Part shown: in pieces, positions 8,956 through 16,826 of the stretch
Layout of the letters: each line of letters begins with the position of its first letter
How positions within the stretch are numbered: the stretch's first letter is position 1
Assembly: GCA_023229065.1 (NCBI GenBank)
Contig: JALNZZ010000001.1
Span: forward strand, 1 to 64,000
From: Porticoccaceae bacterium
GTDB taxonomy: Bacteria > Pseudomonadota > Gammaproteobacteria > Pseudomonadales > Porticoccaceae
Direction: 5' to 3'
DNA length: 64,000 bases
Notes under the pieces: model-generated
Database searches by the model: none
What the model was told of the DNA's origin: nothing
The model's input: the letters and a program-made list of their open reading frames with translations, nothing else
Program-made: the position numbers and the translations under genes

Positions 8956-9557
8956 TACTGGTCCGCGTGGCGAGTGGTGGTCACGCGCAGCAATAGCTCA
9001 CTGCGGTCGCCGTTAGTATCGCGTATTTCCACCCGCTCGATGTGGTCACTTCCTTCCAGTAATATGCCTTCCATCTGTTGTGCCAAAGCTGGCAGGCGTG
9101 GGGTCAGGCGGAGAGTCCAGCTGTCGCCGCGGGAGGCGTGGGCGACATCAAAGTATTCTGCAAGGCGGTCGAGGTCGCCTGAGAAAACACCCAGGAAGAT
9201 ACCAGCCACCAGTTCCGAGGAGGGTACTGGCCGCAGGGTGCCAGTTGCGTCCCCTGCGACGACGCCGTCGGTGGGAGTAATGCGTACTTCGTTGGCGATA
9301 GGGTCGGTGGTACGCCAGACAATGCCTTCACTGCGCCGATAACGAAAGGTACCGGAGGAGTGAAGGGGCACGGCCAGCACGCTGATATGGCGAATCTGCT
9401 CGAACTCGCCGTCCAGGATGTCGATCTGAGCCAGGCGAGCAGCCAGTGACACCAGTGAGTCGTCAGCTTGCTGGTGGTCCTGCGCCCAGGCCGTGCCTCC
9501 CGCCAACAGCAGTGTCACCACCCACAGGGCGACGACGGTCAGGCACCGGTTCTTCAT
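8955..9557 (-). CDS. LolA-like outer membrane lipoprotein carrier-type protein
   Basis: A 200-residue protein with a clear signal peptide (MKNRCLTVVALWVVTLLLAGGTAWA, cleavage near 25). The mature part starts with LAQIDILDGEFEQIRHISVL, typical of LolA-family folds that bind lipid moieties in the periplasm. The start at 9557 is chosen because it gives the signal peptide and a 4-base overlap with the thioesterase gene. With the MMPL exporter it probably forms the periplasmic transfer step for the aryl polyene lipid. It is unlikely to be the housekeeping LolA, given its place in the operon. Confidence 0.82.
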   Translation of the reverse strand: MKNRCLTVVALWVVTLLLAGGTAWAQDHQQADDSLVSLAARLAQIDILDGEFEQIRHISVLAVPLHSSGTFRYRRSEGIVWRTTDPIANEVRITPTDGVVAGDATGTLRPVPSSELVAGIFLGVFSGDLDRLAEYFDVAHASRGDSWTLRLTPRLPALAQQMEGILLEGSDHIERVEIRDTNGDRSELLLRVTTTRHADQ

Positions 9558-10006
9558 GGCAGTAACCCCAACTTGCGGGTTAGCACCGGGGGTGAGGCAA
9601 GCTGCATCTCGCCGCTGTCCATGGCGACAGCTACCTGGATGGTATGCCCCTTGGTGAGTCGCTTGCCGGTGGCGAGATCGGTGATCAAGTAGTCGATGCG
9701 GAGCCGGTTTTCCCACTCTGCAAGGGTGGCGGTTACCCGAATTTTTTGCTGAAAGCGGGCTGCCCCCACATAGCGAATACGCATGTCGATCACCGGCCAG
9801 AAATACCCTGATTCGCTCATCTGGGAGTAGTTGTAGTCGATGCGGTCGAGCAAGGCGCAGCGCGCCAGTTCGAAATACTTGCTGTAGTGGCCGTGCCAGG
9901 CAACCTGGGCAGAGTCCACATCGTGGAAGGGAATCTCGATGATGACGTCGGCGCTGGGCAAGGGCGCGTTGTCGGAGGAAGGGAGGCTATCAGGCATCTG
10001 TATCAT
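9554..10006 (-). CDS. Acyl-CoA/acyl-ACP thioesterase, 4-hydroxybenzoyl-CoA thioesterase family
   Basis: Hotdog-fold protein of 150 residues. The segment IPFHDVDSAQVAWHGHYSKYFELAR matches the conserved start of 4-hydroxybenzoyl-CoA thioesterases, with the catalytic Asp in the DxD position. In APE clusters a thioesterase of this kind (ApeK in E. coli, as I recall) is thought to release or proofread acyl intermediates. It starts inside the end of the acyltransferase gene (17-base overlap, the longest in the operon). Confidence 0.82.
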   Translation of the reverse strand: MIQMPDSLPSSDNAPLPSADVIIEIPFHDVDSAQVAWHGHYSKYFELARCALLDRIDYNYSQMSESGYFWPVIDMRIRYVGAARFQQKIRVTATLAEWENRLRIDYLITDLATGKRLTKGHTIQVAVAMDSGEMQLASPPVLTRKLGLLP

Positions 10007-10961
10007 CTCTGCTTGTGAGAGGCGGTGGAGAAAGCTTTCTCGCCGCCGATTGCCAAAAGGGAAAGAAGTTGTACCACTGCCAGGGAGCGCTCAGGCAGTG
10101 CTGTTCGAGCTGTGTTACAAAGGCGTCGGCCAGGGCATTGCGTTGCAAGGTGCGCTCTTTACGGGGAACGGTGCCGCCCTGCCAGAGGGCCTTGAAGTGG
10201 ATATGGTAGCGTCCATTGTGCTTGAGGCTATGGATGGTCAAGACCGGCGCTTCCAGAGCTATGGCGAGGGCAAAAGGACCGAGAGGGAAAGGTGCCGGTT
10301 CACCGAGAAAGTCGCGTTCAAGGCTACGACCGTTGCCGATGGCTACCCGGTCGGCGGCGATGGCGATGAATTCACCTGCCCCGATTTTATCGCTCAGGTG
10401 CATGGCGGTTCCGATGTCGAGATCCGTCACTTGCAGCAGCTCCACTTGCGAGTGACGATTGTGATGTGCCAGTACTTCGTTGAACTTGGCGGCGTTGAGC
10501 GTGTGCTGGAGCACTGTGAGGCGGAGTCTGGGGCGGCTTTCCGACAAGGCCTGGCAGATCTCGAAGTTGCCGAGATGGGAGATCAGGATTACGGCGCCTT
10601 GCTTGCGGTCCAGTAGATTATCGATAAGCTCGCCGCCATGCAGGGTCACCTGATAGCGGGTGATGTCGCCCATCCACACTGCGAGCTTGTCCAGCAGCGC
10701 ATTGGCAAACTGCCACAGATGGTAGATAAAGTGCCAGGGGCGCGGGGCCGGGAAGGTCGGGTCGAAGCGGTGCAAGCGGCGGCGATAGTCGGCAGATGCC
10801 AGTCGAGCCTGGCGATGAAACAGGGCATAACACAGCACAACTGGGGCAAGGCACAGACGAAAGAGCCACACGCCGCCCAGGCGATACATTGCCACCAGTA
10901 GACGTATACCGCGCAGGGTGGCGGTTTCCGGGCGCTCGGCCCAGTGCGCCGGATCGTTCAA
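9990..10961 (-). CDS. LpxL/HtrB-like lysophospholipid acyltransferase
   Basis: Acyltransferase of 323 residues with the HX4E catalytic motif (SHLGNFE) and an N-terminal membrane segment (YRLGGVWLFRLCLAPVVLCYALF), as in lipid A secondary acyltransferases. I place the start at TTG 10961: it overlaps the glycosyltransferase TGA in a TTGA arrangement, a purine-rich GGGGAGGG lies about 8 bases upstream, and the open frame further upstream is only antisense-like sequence inside the glycosyltransferase gene. In APE clusters this type of enzyme is thought to join the polyene to its lipid or sugar anchor at the inner membrane; substrate is inferred. Confidence 0.82.
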   Translation of the reverse strand: MNDPAHWAERPETATLRGIRLLVAMYRLGGVWLFRLCLAPVVLCYALFHRQARLASADYRRRLHRFDPTFPAPRPWHFIYHLWQFANALLDKLAVWMGDITRYQVTLHGGELIDNLLDRKQGAVILISHLGNFEICQALSESRPRLRLTVLQHTLNAAKFNEVLAHHNRHSQVELLQVTDLDIGTAMHLSDKIGAGEFIAIAADRVAIGNGRSLERDFLGEPAPFPLGPFALAIALEAPVLTIHSLKHNGRYHIHFKALWQGGTVPRKERTLQRNALADAFVTQLEQHCLSAPWQWYNFFPFWQSAARKLSPPPLTSRDDTDA

Positions 10962-11719
10962 CGGGACTGCCCTCCCCGCTGCTGGCGTGTCAGCAGGGCC
11001 GGGATGCGCGGCAGCATGGCGAAAAATAACCGGGCGTGCATGCGTGAAATAAGAGCGTTGTCGCGCCACAAGCGGAAATGGGATACGCCATTTTCCGGGT
11101 AGATCACGCGGGTTTGGAGTTGCTGCAAAGGGAGCCCGGCCCAGTACCAGCGCACAATGAATTCCACGTCGAAATCCATGCGGTCGCCCACCGGAGCCTG
11201 CTCCAGCAAGGTACAGGACCCGGCCAGGGGGTAGACACGAAAGCCGCACATGCCATCGCGGATTCGCGGCGACAGTGTATTGATCCAGACCCAGATGTGA
11301 GTGAGATAGCGGGCGTAGTAGCGGTGGCGTGGGACACAAGCATCGTAGGCTGGGTAGCCAGCTACCAGGGCATCGGGATGGCGCCGGGCGAGGTCTAGAA
11401 AGCGCCCCACATCGCCGGTGTCGTGCTGACCATCGGCATCGATCTGAAGAGCGTGACTGAAGCCCAGTTGGCGGGCGGTGCGCAGGCCATCCTTTACAGC
11501 CGCGCCCTTGCCGCCATTGGCAGCACGCCGCACCAGGTGCACTTGGCTCCGAGTGCTGGCGATGGTATCAATGACTTCACGGCAGGGGGAACTGCTGCCG
11601 TCATCCACCAGTACCACGGGTACGCCGGTGGCGAGCAGCTCGTCTACCGTGCGTGCCAACACCCTTTCATGGTTGTAGACAGGAATCACAGCGCAGGCGT
11701 GCAGGGTGTCAGATACCAT
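10958..11719 (-). CDS. Family 2 glycosyltransferase
   Basis: GT-A fold enzyme of 253 residues: AVIPVYNHE at the N-terminus, VVLVDDGSSS, NGGKGAAVKDGL and the metal-binding DADGQHD, as in dolichol-phosphate-mannose-synthase-like GT2 enzymes. It should attach a sugar, probably as part of the lipid anchor of the aryl polyene, on the cytoplasmic face of the membrane. The start at 11719 gives an 11-base overlap with the AMP-ligase gene and begins right before the conserved core; over 100 upstream in-frame codons are out-of-frame ligase sequence. Acyltransferase and glycosyltransferase are coupled by a 4-base overlap. Confidence 0.85.
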   Translation of the reverse strand: MVSDTLHACAVIPVYNHERVLARTVDELLATGVPVVLVDDGSSSPCREVIDTIASTRSQVHLVRRAANGGKGAAVKDGLRTARQLGFSHALQIDADGQHDTGDVGRFLDLARRHPDALVAGYPAYDACVPRHRYYARYLTHIWVWINTLSPRIRDGMCGFRVYPLAGSCTLLEQAPVGDRMDFDVEFIVRWYWAGLPLQQLQTRVIYPENGVSHFRLWRDNALISRMHARLFFAMLPRIPALLTRQQRGGQSR

Positions 11720-13409
11720 GGCTTTTCTCGCAACTGAACAGCACTCGCCCGCTGGCGTGGCGACCGCGGGCAGAGCTGTAGCTGAAGTGTAGGCGGGTGC
11801 GTTCCGGCTGCCATTGCAGCTCCAGCGACACCAGGGCACCGGGGTGAATGATGTGCTGGAACTTGATCGCTTCGAGCCCAGTGAAGGTGTCGAGCCCTGT
11901 GAAGTGCTGGCGGGCGTAGTGGATCGCCCAGTGGGTCTGTACCACACCTGGCAGTACGGGGTTGCCTGGAAAATGGCCGTTGAAGTAGAACAGATTGTCG
12001 GGAATGTGTAGATGCAGCCGGCAGTGGGTGCCAGCGACCAGCTCTTCGCTCTCAAGCAGTATGGGAAAGCGGCTCTGGCGTTCGCTTATGAACAGCTCGG
12101 TGAGCGTGTCGACAGTGGTCTTGCCCTGACTGTTGAGCGGCATCCGCGCTACATAGCGCCAGTAACGCGGCAGAGCCACGGGGTCCACCGGGCCGGCAAT
12201 GTGGTCGCGCAGCAGACCGTTGACTGCTTGCCGGCCGCGATCAATCAGTGCTGCATTGCCTTCCGCAGTGAGCCTGATCACCGCACCGAGGCGGCCCTTG
12301 CGCTCTGCCAGTGGCACTAGCCGGGCCTCCTGCACCCAGGGGTGGCTGGTCAGAGAGCTTTCCAGGGTGGATAGAGCAATCCGCTTGCCTCCGATCTTGG
12401 TGATGCGATCGATGCGCCCGGCGAGAGTGAAAGTCGTGGATGACAGGATCTGACCTGCATCCGCCGTTGTCAGGGGGCGGTCATGGGCAAGGGCTGGCGA
12501 GTGAATGCGCAACTGGTCCGATTGCTCATGAGAGGTCGCGGGGGGGTGATCTACGGTAATGCCGGGCAGGCACTGCCAGATCGCGGAAGGGTGCCGTCGC
12601 CAGGCGACAGCACCTGTTTCTGTACTGCCGTAAATTTCCGTGATCGATGTGCCGAACAGCTCGAGGCAGCGGATTGCATCGTTCTCCGCCAGAGGGGCTC
12701 CGGCGCTGAATACCCGTGAGATGCGGTTGTGAACGCTGTCCGGGTCCAGATTGTCCGGCAGATGTCGTAGGTGCACCGGACTGCATACCAGGGCTAGATG
12801 TTGTTGTCGGGCAAGACGCTCGAGGGCCAGGGGGTGATGGACGGTGCGGCTGTGGAACAGCGCTCCCCGAGTGAGGGGCCACAGCAGTCCGAACGGCAGG
12901 CCGAACATGTGATGGTGCGACACCATATTGACCACTAGCGTATTCTGCTCTTGGTTGCCCCACAGGTGGTCGATCAGGGCGAGCTCACTGTCCAGTTGCG
13001 CGAGGCTTTTGGGCACTGCTTGGGGACTGCCGCTGGAGCCCGAAGTAAACAGGACCAGCGCGGTGTCGCCGGGCAGCTCGGCGGGCAGGGCCGCAGGGTC
13101 GAAAACGGTAGCACAGCTGCCGTCCGAGAGCGGAGCCATCAGTGCGGAGGGGAGATCGCGAAAGCCACTGGCAGAAACCACCGCGACTCTAGCGCTGCGC
13201 CACGCGGCCCACAGCCAGGAGAGAAACTCACAGGGCTCGGGCTGGTGGATGGCGACGGGGCCAGGTGGCAATGTCGCGAGGTGATTTTCACGGCACTGTA
13301 CTCGATGGCGGAACCAACCCCAGTCGAGGACGCCTTCAGGGCCTGTCGCTAGAGGTTCGGCGTCAGCCGGGTGCTGGCCAGTGATCAAGGTCGCTAGTGG
13401 GCTAGCCAT
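11709..13409 (-). CDS. AMP-ligase fused to ApeI-type dehydratase domain
   Basis: Fusion protein of 566 residues. Residues about 1-440 are an ANL-type adenylating enzyme: phosphate loop ALVLFTSGSSGSPQ, EIYGSTETGAV, and a C-terminal subdomain with GRIDRITKIGGKRI and the LPRYWRYV...NSQGKT lysine region. It should activate the aromatic starter acid and load it on a carrier protein (the ApeH role). Residues about 455-566 are a hotdog dehydratase with HFPGNPVLPG (His 479), the ApeI role; in E. coli these are two genes. The FabZ catalytic acid position, 14 residues after the His, is a His here (493), so a partner such as the ApeP-like protein (3242-3703) probably completes the active site. Start ATG 13409 overlaps the membrane protein gene by 8 bases. 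Confidence 0.87.
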   Translation of the reverse strand: MASPLATLITGQHPADAEPLATGPEGVLDWGWFRHRVQCRENHLATLPPGPVAIHQPEPCEFLSWLWAAWRSARVAVVSASGFRDLPSALMAPLSDGSCATVFDPAALPAELPGDTALVLFTSGSSGSPQAVPKSLAQLDSELALIDHLWGNQEQNTLVVNMVSHHHMFGLPFGLLWPLTRGALFHSRTVHHPLALERLARQQHLALVCSPVHLRHLPDNLDPDSVHNRISRVFSAGAPLAENDAIRCLELFGTSITEIYGSTETGAVAWRRHPSAIWQCLPGITVDHPPATSHEQSDQLRIHSPALAHDRPLTTADAGQILSSTTFTLAGRIDRITKIGGKRIALSTLESSLTSHPWVQEARLVPLAERKGRLGAVIRLTAEGNAALIDRGRQAVNGLLRDHIAGPVDPVALPRYWRYVARMPLNSQGKTTVDTLTELFISERQSRFPILLESEELVAGTHCRLHLHIPDNLFYFNGHFPGNPVLPGVVQTHWAIHYARQHFTGLDTFTGLEAIKFQHIIHPGALVSLELQWQPERTRLHFSYSSARGRHASGRVLFSCEKSHGI

Positions 13410-13965
13410 GAGCGCCTCGTATCCGGCGGCGTACCAGCCACTCCCCTGCCAGCAGGGCACCCATTAACAGATAAGCAATGAAGCCGTTATAGAGTAGCCA
13501 CCAGCGCTGGTCACCAAACACTGTTGCCAGCGCAATGGTGCCGTTGAGAGCGAAAAAGAGCGTCCATACCTGGGTTACCCGGCGGGTGTAACGAACGGCT
13601 TCTGACGGCAGATCTGGCTCTCGCAGTCGCGCTACAAGTTCGATGGCAGAGGGCGGGCGAGCCAGGCTGACGGCAAAGACTGCCAGCAGCACACAGTTGA
13701 CCAGCACCGGATACAACAGCAGACCGAAAGATGAGCCAGTGACCAAGGTAATAGCGGTGGTGCCCAGAGCGGCGGCGACCAGCGCCACCAGGCTTGCCTG
13801 GAGCTGCCCAGTGGAACGAGCGCTAACCAGACGCCAGCCGACAACAAGTACCAGCAGTAGCGCCAGCCAGCGGGGGTCCAGGTAGCGCAAGCCAATGAAC
13901 ACGGCGGCGGGATAGAGCAGAAGCAGAGCGCTGCTGGCAAGCCGCCCCCTGGCGCTGTCAGCCAT
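13402..13965 (-). CDS. COG4648-type membrane protein of the aryl polyene cluster
   Basis: A 187-residue integral membrane protein with about five hydrophobic segments (LLLLYPAAVFIGLRY, WLALLLVLVVGW, LVALVAAALGTTAITLV, FGLLLYPVLVNCVLLAVFAVSLA, and two near the C-terminus). It resembles the small membrane protein (ApeG in E. coli, as I recall) that lies between the carrier proteins and the AMP-ligase in APE clusters. No catalytic motif is visible; function unknown. The start at 13965 (MADSARGRL) gives an 8-base overlap with the carrier protein gene. Confidence 0.75.
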   Translation of the reverse strand: MADSARGRLASSALLLLYPAAVFIGLRYLDPRWLALLLVLVVGWRLVSARSTGQLQASLVALVAAALGTTAITLVTGSSFGLLLYPVLVNCVLLAVFAVSLARPPSAIELVARLREPDLPSEAVRYTRRVTQVWTLFFALNGTIALATVFGDQRWWLLYNGFIAYLLMGALLAGEWLVRRRIRGAHG

Positions 13966-14209
13966 CGCGGAGCAGGCCCTCCACCGCAGTGATGATATCG
14001 CCCACGGTGCGGACATTCTTGAAATCCTCGGGCGCGATCTTGCGGCCAGTATAGTTTTTGAGTTCCACGATCAGGTCGACGGCGTCAATGCTATCGATAT
14101 CCAGGTCGTCATAGAGATGGGCGTCTTCGCTGAGACTGGCCGGGTCCAGCTCGAACATCTCGCTCATCAGGCCGGTGACATGCTGGTAGATTTGCTGGCG
14201 TGACTTCAT
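13958..14209 (-). CDS. apeF: Acyl carrier protein, ApeF-like
   Basis: Acyl carrier protein of 83 residues with the phosphopantetheine attachment motif DLDIDSIDAV, Ser about 40, in an acidic helix-rich fold of standard length. It carries growing intermediates in the aryl polyene pathway. Translation is coupled to the upstream carrier protein by a 4-base ATGA overlap. Two adjacent distinct ACPs, one for starter and one for extension, are characteristic of APE clusters; which is which cannot be told here, and the symbol follows order. Confidence 0.9.
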   Translation of the reverse strand: MKSRQQIYQHVTGLMSEMFELDPASLSEDAHLYDDLDIDSIDAVDLIVELKNYTGRKIAPEDFKNVRTVGDIITAVEGLLRDG

Positions 14210-14481
14210 GTCGGTGTTCCTCCTCGCTGACTGGCTACCAGCCGGGCGAGATCGACGATGCTGGCGAAATACTGTTTGACATCGTCGGTCTCGGGGTCGA
14301 GCTTGATGCCGTAGCGCTTTTGTAGGGCCACGCCGATTTCCAGCGCGTCGATGGAGTCCAGGCCCAGCCCATCATTGAACAGGGGTGCCTCGTCGTCGAT
14401 GTCATCGGGGCCGATGTCTTCCAAATCGAGAGTTTCGATGATCATGACCTTGAGTTCATTGTGTAGTGTGTCAGTGCCCAT
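14206..14481 (-). CDS. apeE: Acyl carrier protein, ApeE-like
   Basis: Acyl carrier protein of 91 residues with the attachment site GLGLDSIDALEIG (Ser about 43). It is slightly longer than the second ACP and differs strongly from it, so the pair is not a recent duplication. The start lies 11 bases inside the acyltransferase gene. Its Ser must be loaded with 4'-phosphopantetheine; the Sfp-type transferase at 16827-17489 is a nearby candidate. Confidence 0.9.
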   Translation of the reverse strand: MGTDTLHNELKVMIIETLDLEDIGPDDIDDEAPLFNDGLGLDSIDALEIGVALQKRYGIKLDPETDDVKQYFASIVDLARLVASQRGGTPT

Positions 14482-15247
14482 GGCAGTGGCGTTCCTCGGT
14501 AAAAAAATGCTCCAGACTGTCAGTAAGGTGCCGTGCGCCGAGGGGCGCGGGACAGTCTAGAAAGGGGGTTATAGCGATGTCGTCCCTGACCGAGAAAGTC
14601 ATTGCAAACGGTCGCTCGGGAATATGATACCACCGGTGCTGCTTGCTCAAGGTGGGGGGTGAGCAATGGATGATTACCGGTGTTACCGGCACTTGGCAGC
14701 GCACGGCAATGTTGGCTGCACCGCGCTGCAAGAGAATGGGCGCCCCCTCGCGAGTGCGGGTGCCCTCGGGAAAGATCACCAGCACATCGCCAGCGGCAAG
14801 GGAGCTGGCTGCCTGCTCCAGTAGAGTGCTGCCGCGGTCGTTGGTGATATACCCGGCCAGGGCGATGAAACCGCGCATGGCCGGGTTGTTCAGCAAGCGA
14901 CTCTTGACGATACAGTTGGCGTTGGGCAAGAGCGCTACCAGCAGTACCACATCGATCAGGGTGGGATGGTTGGCCAGCACCAATAACCCTTGCCGGTTGA
15001 GCTTTTCTATACCGTTCACCTGCCAGGTCATCACGCCAAGTCCCTGCATCAGGTGGGCAAAGCCACGAAACAGCCAATGTACCAAGCGCCGTGAGCGCCG
15101 CTGACGGTCAGCGGCGGTACCCGGCAGCAGGTAGAGGACGGGTGTTGCCACGAGAGGGACCAGCACCCCGCCCACACCGAACACCACAAAGCAGAAGGCG
15201 GTGGCAACCAGGCGCCAGAGATAGTTCAGGTGCTTCCACGCAGTCAT
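14471..15247 (-). CDS. 1-acylglycerol-3-phosphate acyltransferase-like (PlsC family), ApeD-like
   Basis: Acyltransferase of 258 residues with the PlsC HX4D motif (ANHPTLIDVVLL), the second block FPEGTRTREG and an N-terminal membrane segment (FCFVVFGVGGVLVPLVATPVLYLL). Enzymes of this family sit next to the ACP pair in APE clusters (ApeD in E. coli). The start MTAWKHLNY at 15247 lies one base after the CLF stop; the long in-frame upstream extension is CLF sequence read in another frame. Substrate is inferred to be an ACP-bound polyene or fatty acyl chain. Confidence 0.85.
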   Translation of the reverse strand: MTAWKHLNYLWRLVATAFCFVVFGVGGVLVPLVATPVLYLLPGTAADRQRRSRRLVHWLFRGFAHLMQGLGVMTWQVNGIEKLNRQGLLVLANHPTLIDVVLLVALLPNANCIVKSRLLNNPAMRGFIALAGYITNDRGSTLLEQAASSLAAGDVLVIFPEGTRTREGAPILLQRGAANIAVRCQVPVTPVIIHCSPPTLSKQHRWYHIPERPFAMTFSVRDDIAITPFLDCPAPLGARHLTDSLEHFFTEERHCHGH

Positions 15248-15248
15248 G

Positions 15249-15953
15249 TCAGTGTTTGGCGATGGTCCAGTGCCCACCGTTATGGGAGGCGCTGAAGGTT
15301 TGTTGTGAAGAAGCGAGAAACTCGATAAAGCGCAGCGCCTGGGGCAGGCTCTCCTTGGGCGCTGTGCAGTCTGCGGCCACTTGGTCGCCGGCGCGGTCGA
15401 GGGTGACGGCCAGTCCAGTGCCGGGACCAACCACGAAACTGGCGGCAAACGGTGCCGCCGGCCAGGTGCAATCGCGCTGGTAGAGCGCCGGCACGGGAGC
15501 ATCGGCGATCACGCAGATGACTTGTTCATTGGTTTCTCTCACCAGCCCCGCGGCTTCCAGCAGCACAGGCACCAGACATTCGTCCTGGGCCGCGATACTG
15601 GTGATGTTGGCGGTAAGGCCCCTGTGTATCGATACGATACCGGTGATGGCGTTGTGTACTGACAAGCTGAAGTGCATGGGAGATACCGGTTCACCGCGCG
15701 CTAGCTCGCTAAGTACACTGAGTGTCCGCTCCAGGTCGCCGTGACGCGAACCGTAGACCACAGGGATGTCAGCGGTATGACGCAGCAGCTCTGCTGCAGT
15801 TGCGCGCCCGAGCGTGTTGAGACGCCGGCGCAACATGGCTGGGATGGCGGACACATCGGGAGTGTCGCTGACGTGCAGCACGGAGCCAGGCACCAGTGGG
15901 TGCGCGGGGGTGGTCCAGCCGGACCAGTTGGAAATAGCAAGCTCAACAGCCAT
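15249..15953 (-). CDS. apeC: Beta-ketoacyl synthase chain-length-factor-like protein, ApeC-like
   Basis: Short protein of 234 residues resembling the N-terminal half of ketosynthases (ketoacyl-synt_2/CLF type; SPMHFSLSVHNAITG at 91-105). Where ketosynthases have the nucleophilic Cys this protein reads TSIAAQDE (118-125), so it cannot condense on its own. In the E. coli system ApeC forms a heterodimer with the ketosynthase ApeO and influences chain length. This is the first gene of the operon; ATG at 15953 has a GAAGG about 13 bases upstream, a weak ribosome site. Confidence 0.82.
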   Translation of the reverse strand: MAVELAISNWSGWTTPAHPLVPGSVLHVSDTPDVSAIPAMLRRRLNTLGRATAAELLRHTADIPVVYGSRHGDLERTLSVLSELARGEPVSPMHFSLSVHNAITGIVSIHRGLTANITSIAAQDECLVPVLLEAAGLVRETNEQVICVIADAPVPALYQRDCTWPAAPFAASFVVGPGTGLAVTLDRAGDQVAADCTAPKESLPQALRFIEFLASSQQTFSASHNGGHWTIAKH

Positions 15954-16338
15954 CCCGGGGCTGGCACCTTCATTGGAAGTGAGGAGGTTGATGCTCAGAT
16001 TGCAGAGACGGCAAGGGCCGTTTGCTATCTCTCATCTGACAAGCGGAGTGAAGTCTAGCAGATGCCTGAAGAGGGGCAAGGTTCGCTTTATCGCCCCAGA
16101 GTTTGGTTGCAGCAGATCTGGCCGAGCGAGTATCGCCGCTCCATCCCGCAATGGACGCCACAGAGTTGTCTGAGACATTGCTTCAATGTCGGATGGAGGA
16201 CCAGAACGCAGTACTTGGACAGAGCGCAAAGGATGGATAAACTGCCGGCAACTGCGGCTGTGTCAAGGACCGTCACAGGCCCCTTGGTCATTAAGGGGAG
16301 CACAGCTGCTGTTACCTAACCGATAGAAGGAGTTTACC
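15954..16338. other. Intergenic region between the aryl polyene operon and the rightward genes
   Basis: A 385-base divergent spacer that must hold the promoter of the leftward 18-gene operon and that of the rightward secreted-protein gene. Small open frames here have no recognisable product or ribosome site. I see no convincing sigma-70 pair for either direction. The only clear element is GAAGGAG directly before the GTG at 16339. Confidence 0.5.
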
Positions 16339-16776
16339 GTGCATCTCAAGCTTGCCCTCGTTTTTGCCCTCGTGGCCTTGTTCAGCCTGCCCGGTCATGC
16401 CCGGGATACCAAGCACCTGCTCTCCATTGATGAGGCGATGAGCTCTGCCGACTTTCAGGAAAGGCTCGACCCGAATGTCCGTCTCTATTTTGGTGATACC
16501 CCTCACCCACAGCCTCTCCAGCGGCGCGGTGAATACGTTTCCAACAAGAAGACCAATGCTGTCGGCAAGTCCGATCGCCGCGCCTGTGAGTGGGTGCTGC
16601 TGTCCGCCTTGTTGAGCCTGCAGGAGAGAGCTGTGGCCGAAGGTGGAAACGCAGTGGTCAATATCCGCAGCTACTACAAGAAAAACACCTTCTCCAGCAC
16701 CACTGAGTACGAATGTCATACCGGCGCGGTGATTGCCGGGGTGGCCCTCAAGGGGGAGGTGGTCAAGCTGCCCTAG
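16339..16776 (+). CDS. Small secreted protein of unknown function
   Basis: A 145-residue protein with a signal peptide (MHLKLALVFALVALFSLPGHA). Conserved-looking parts are VRLYFGDTPHP, NKKTNAVGKSDRRACEWVLLSAL, and AEGGNAVVNIRSYYKKN followed by YECHTGAVIAGVALKG; the two cysteines could form a disulfide. Similar small proteins in Pseudomonas and Acinetobacter are often misnamed as an excinuclease ATPase subunit, but there is no Walker motif and the protein is exported. Start GTG is supported by GAAGGAG about 8 bases upstream. No function is assigned. Confidence 0.85.
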   Translation: MHLKLALVFALVALFSLPGHARDTKHLLSIDEAMSSADFQERLDPNVRLYFGDTPHPQPLQRRGEYVSNKKTNAVGKSDRRACEWVLLSALLSLQERAVAEGGNAVVNIRSYYKKNTFSSTTEYECHTGAVIAGVALKGEVVKLP

Positions 16777-16826
16777 CACTGATCGATTCAGCAGGGCGTG
16801 CCTTATCCTTCCGCTGATACTGTCCT

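Noticed and set aside
8955..9557. Housekeeping lolA
   Set aside because: LolA fold only; its place between the thioesterase and the exporter fits an APE-specific paralogue, and the usual lolA neighbours are missing.
16062..16319. 85-codon open frame in the spacer before the secreted-protein gene
   Set aside because: No Shine-Dalgarno, no resemblance, and it overlaps the likely promoter region.
16339..16776. Naming the secreted protein an excinuclease ATPase subunit
   Set aside because: That database label is not supported: the protein is 145 residues, exported, and has no Walker or ABC motifs.
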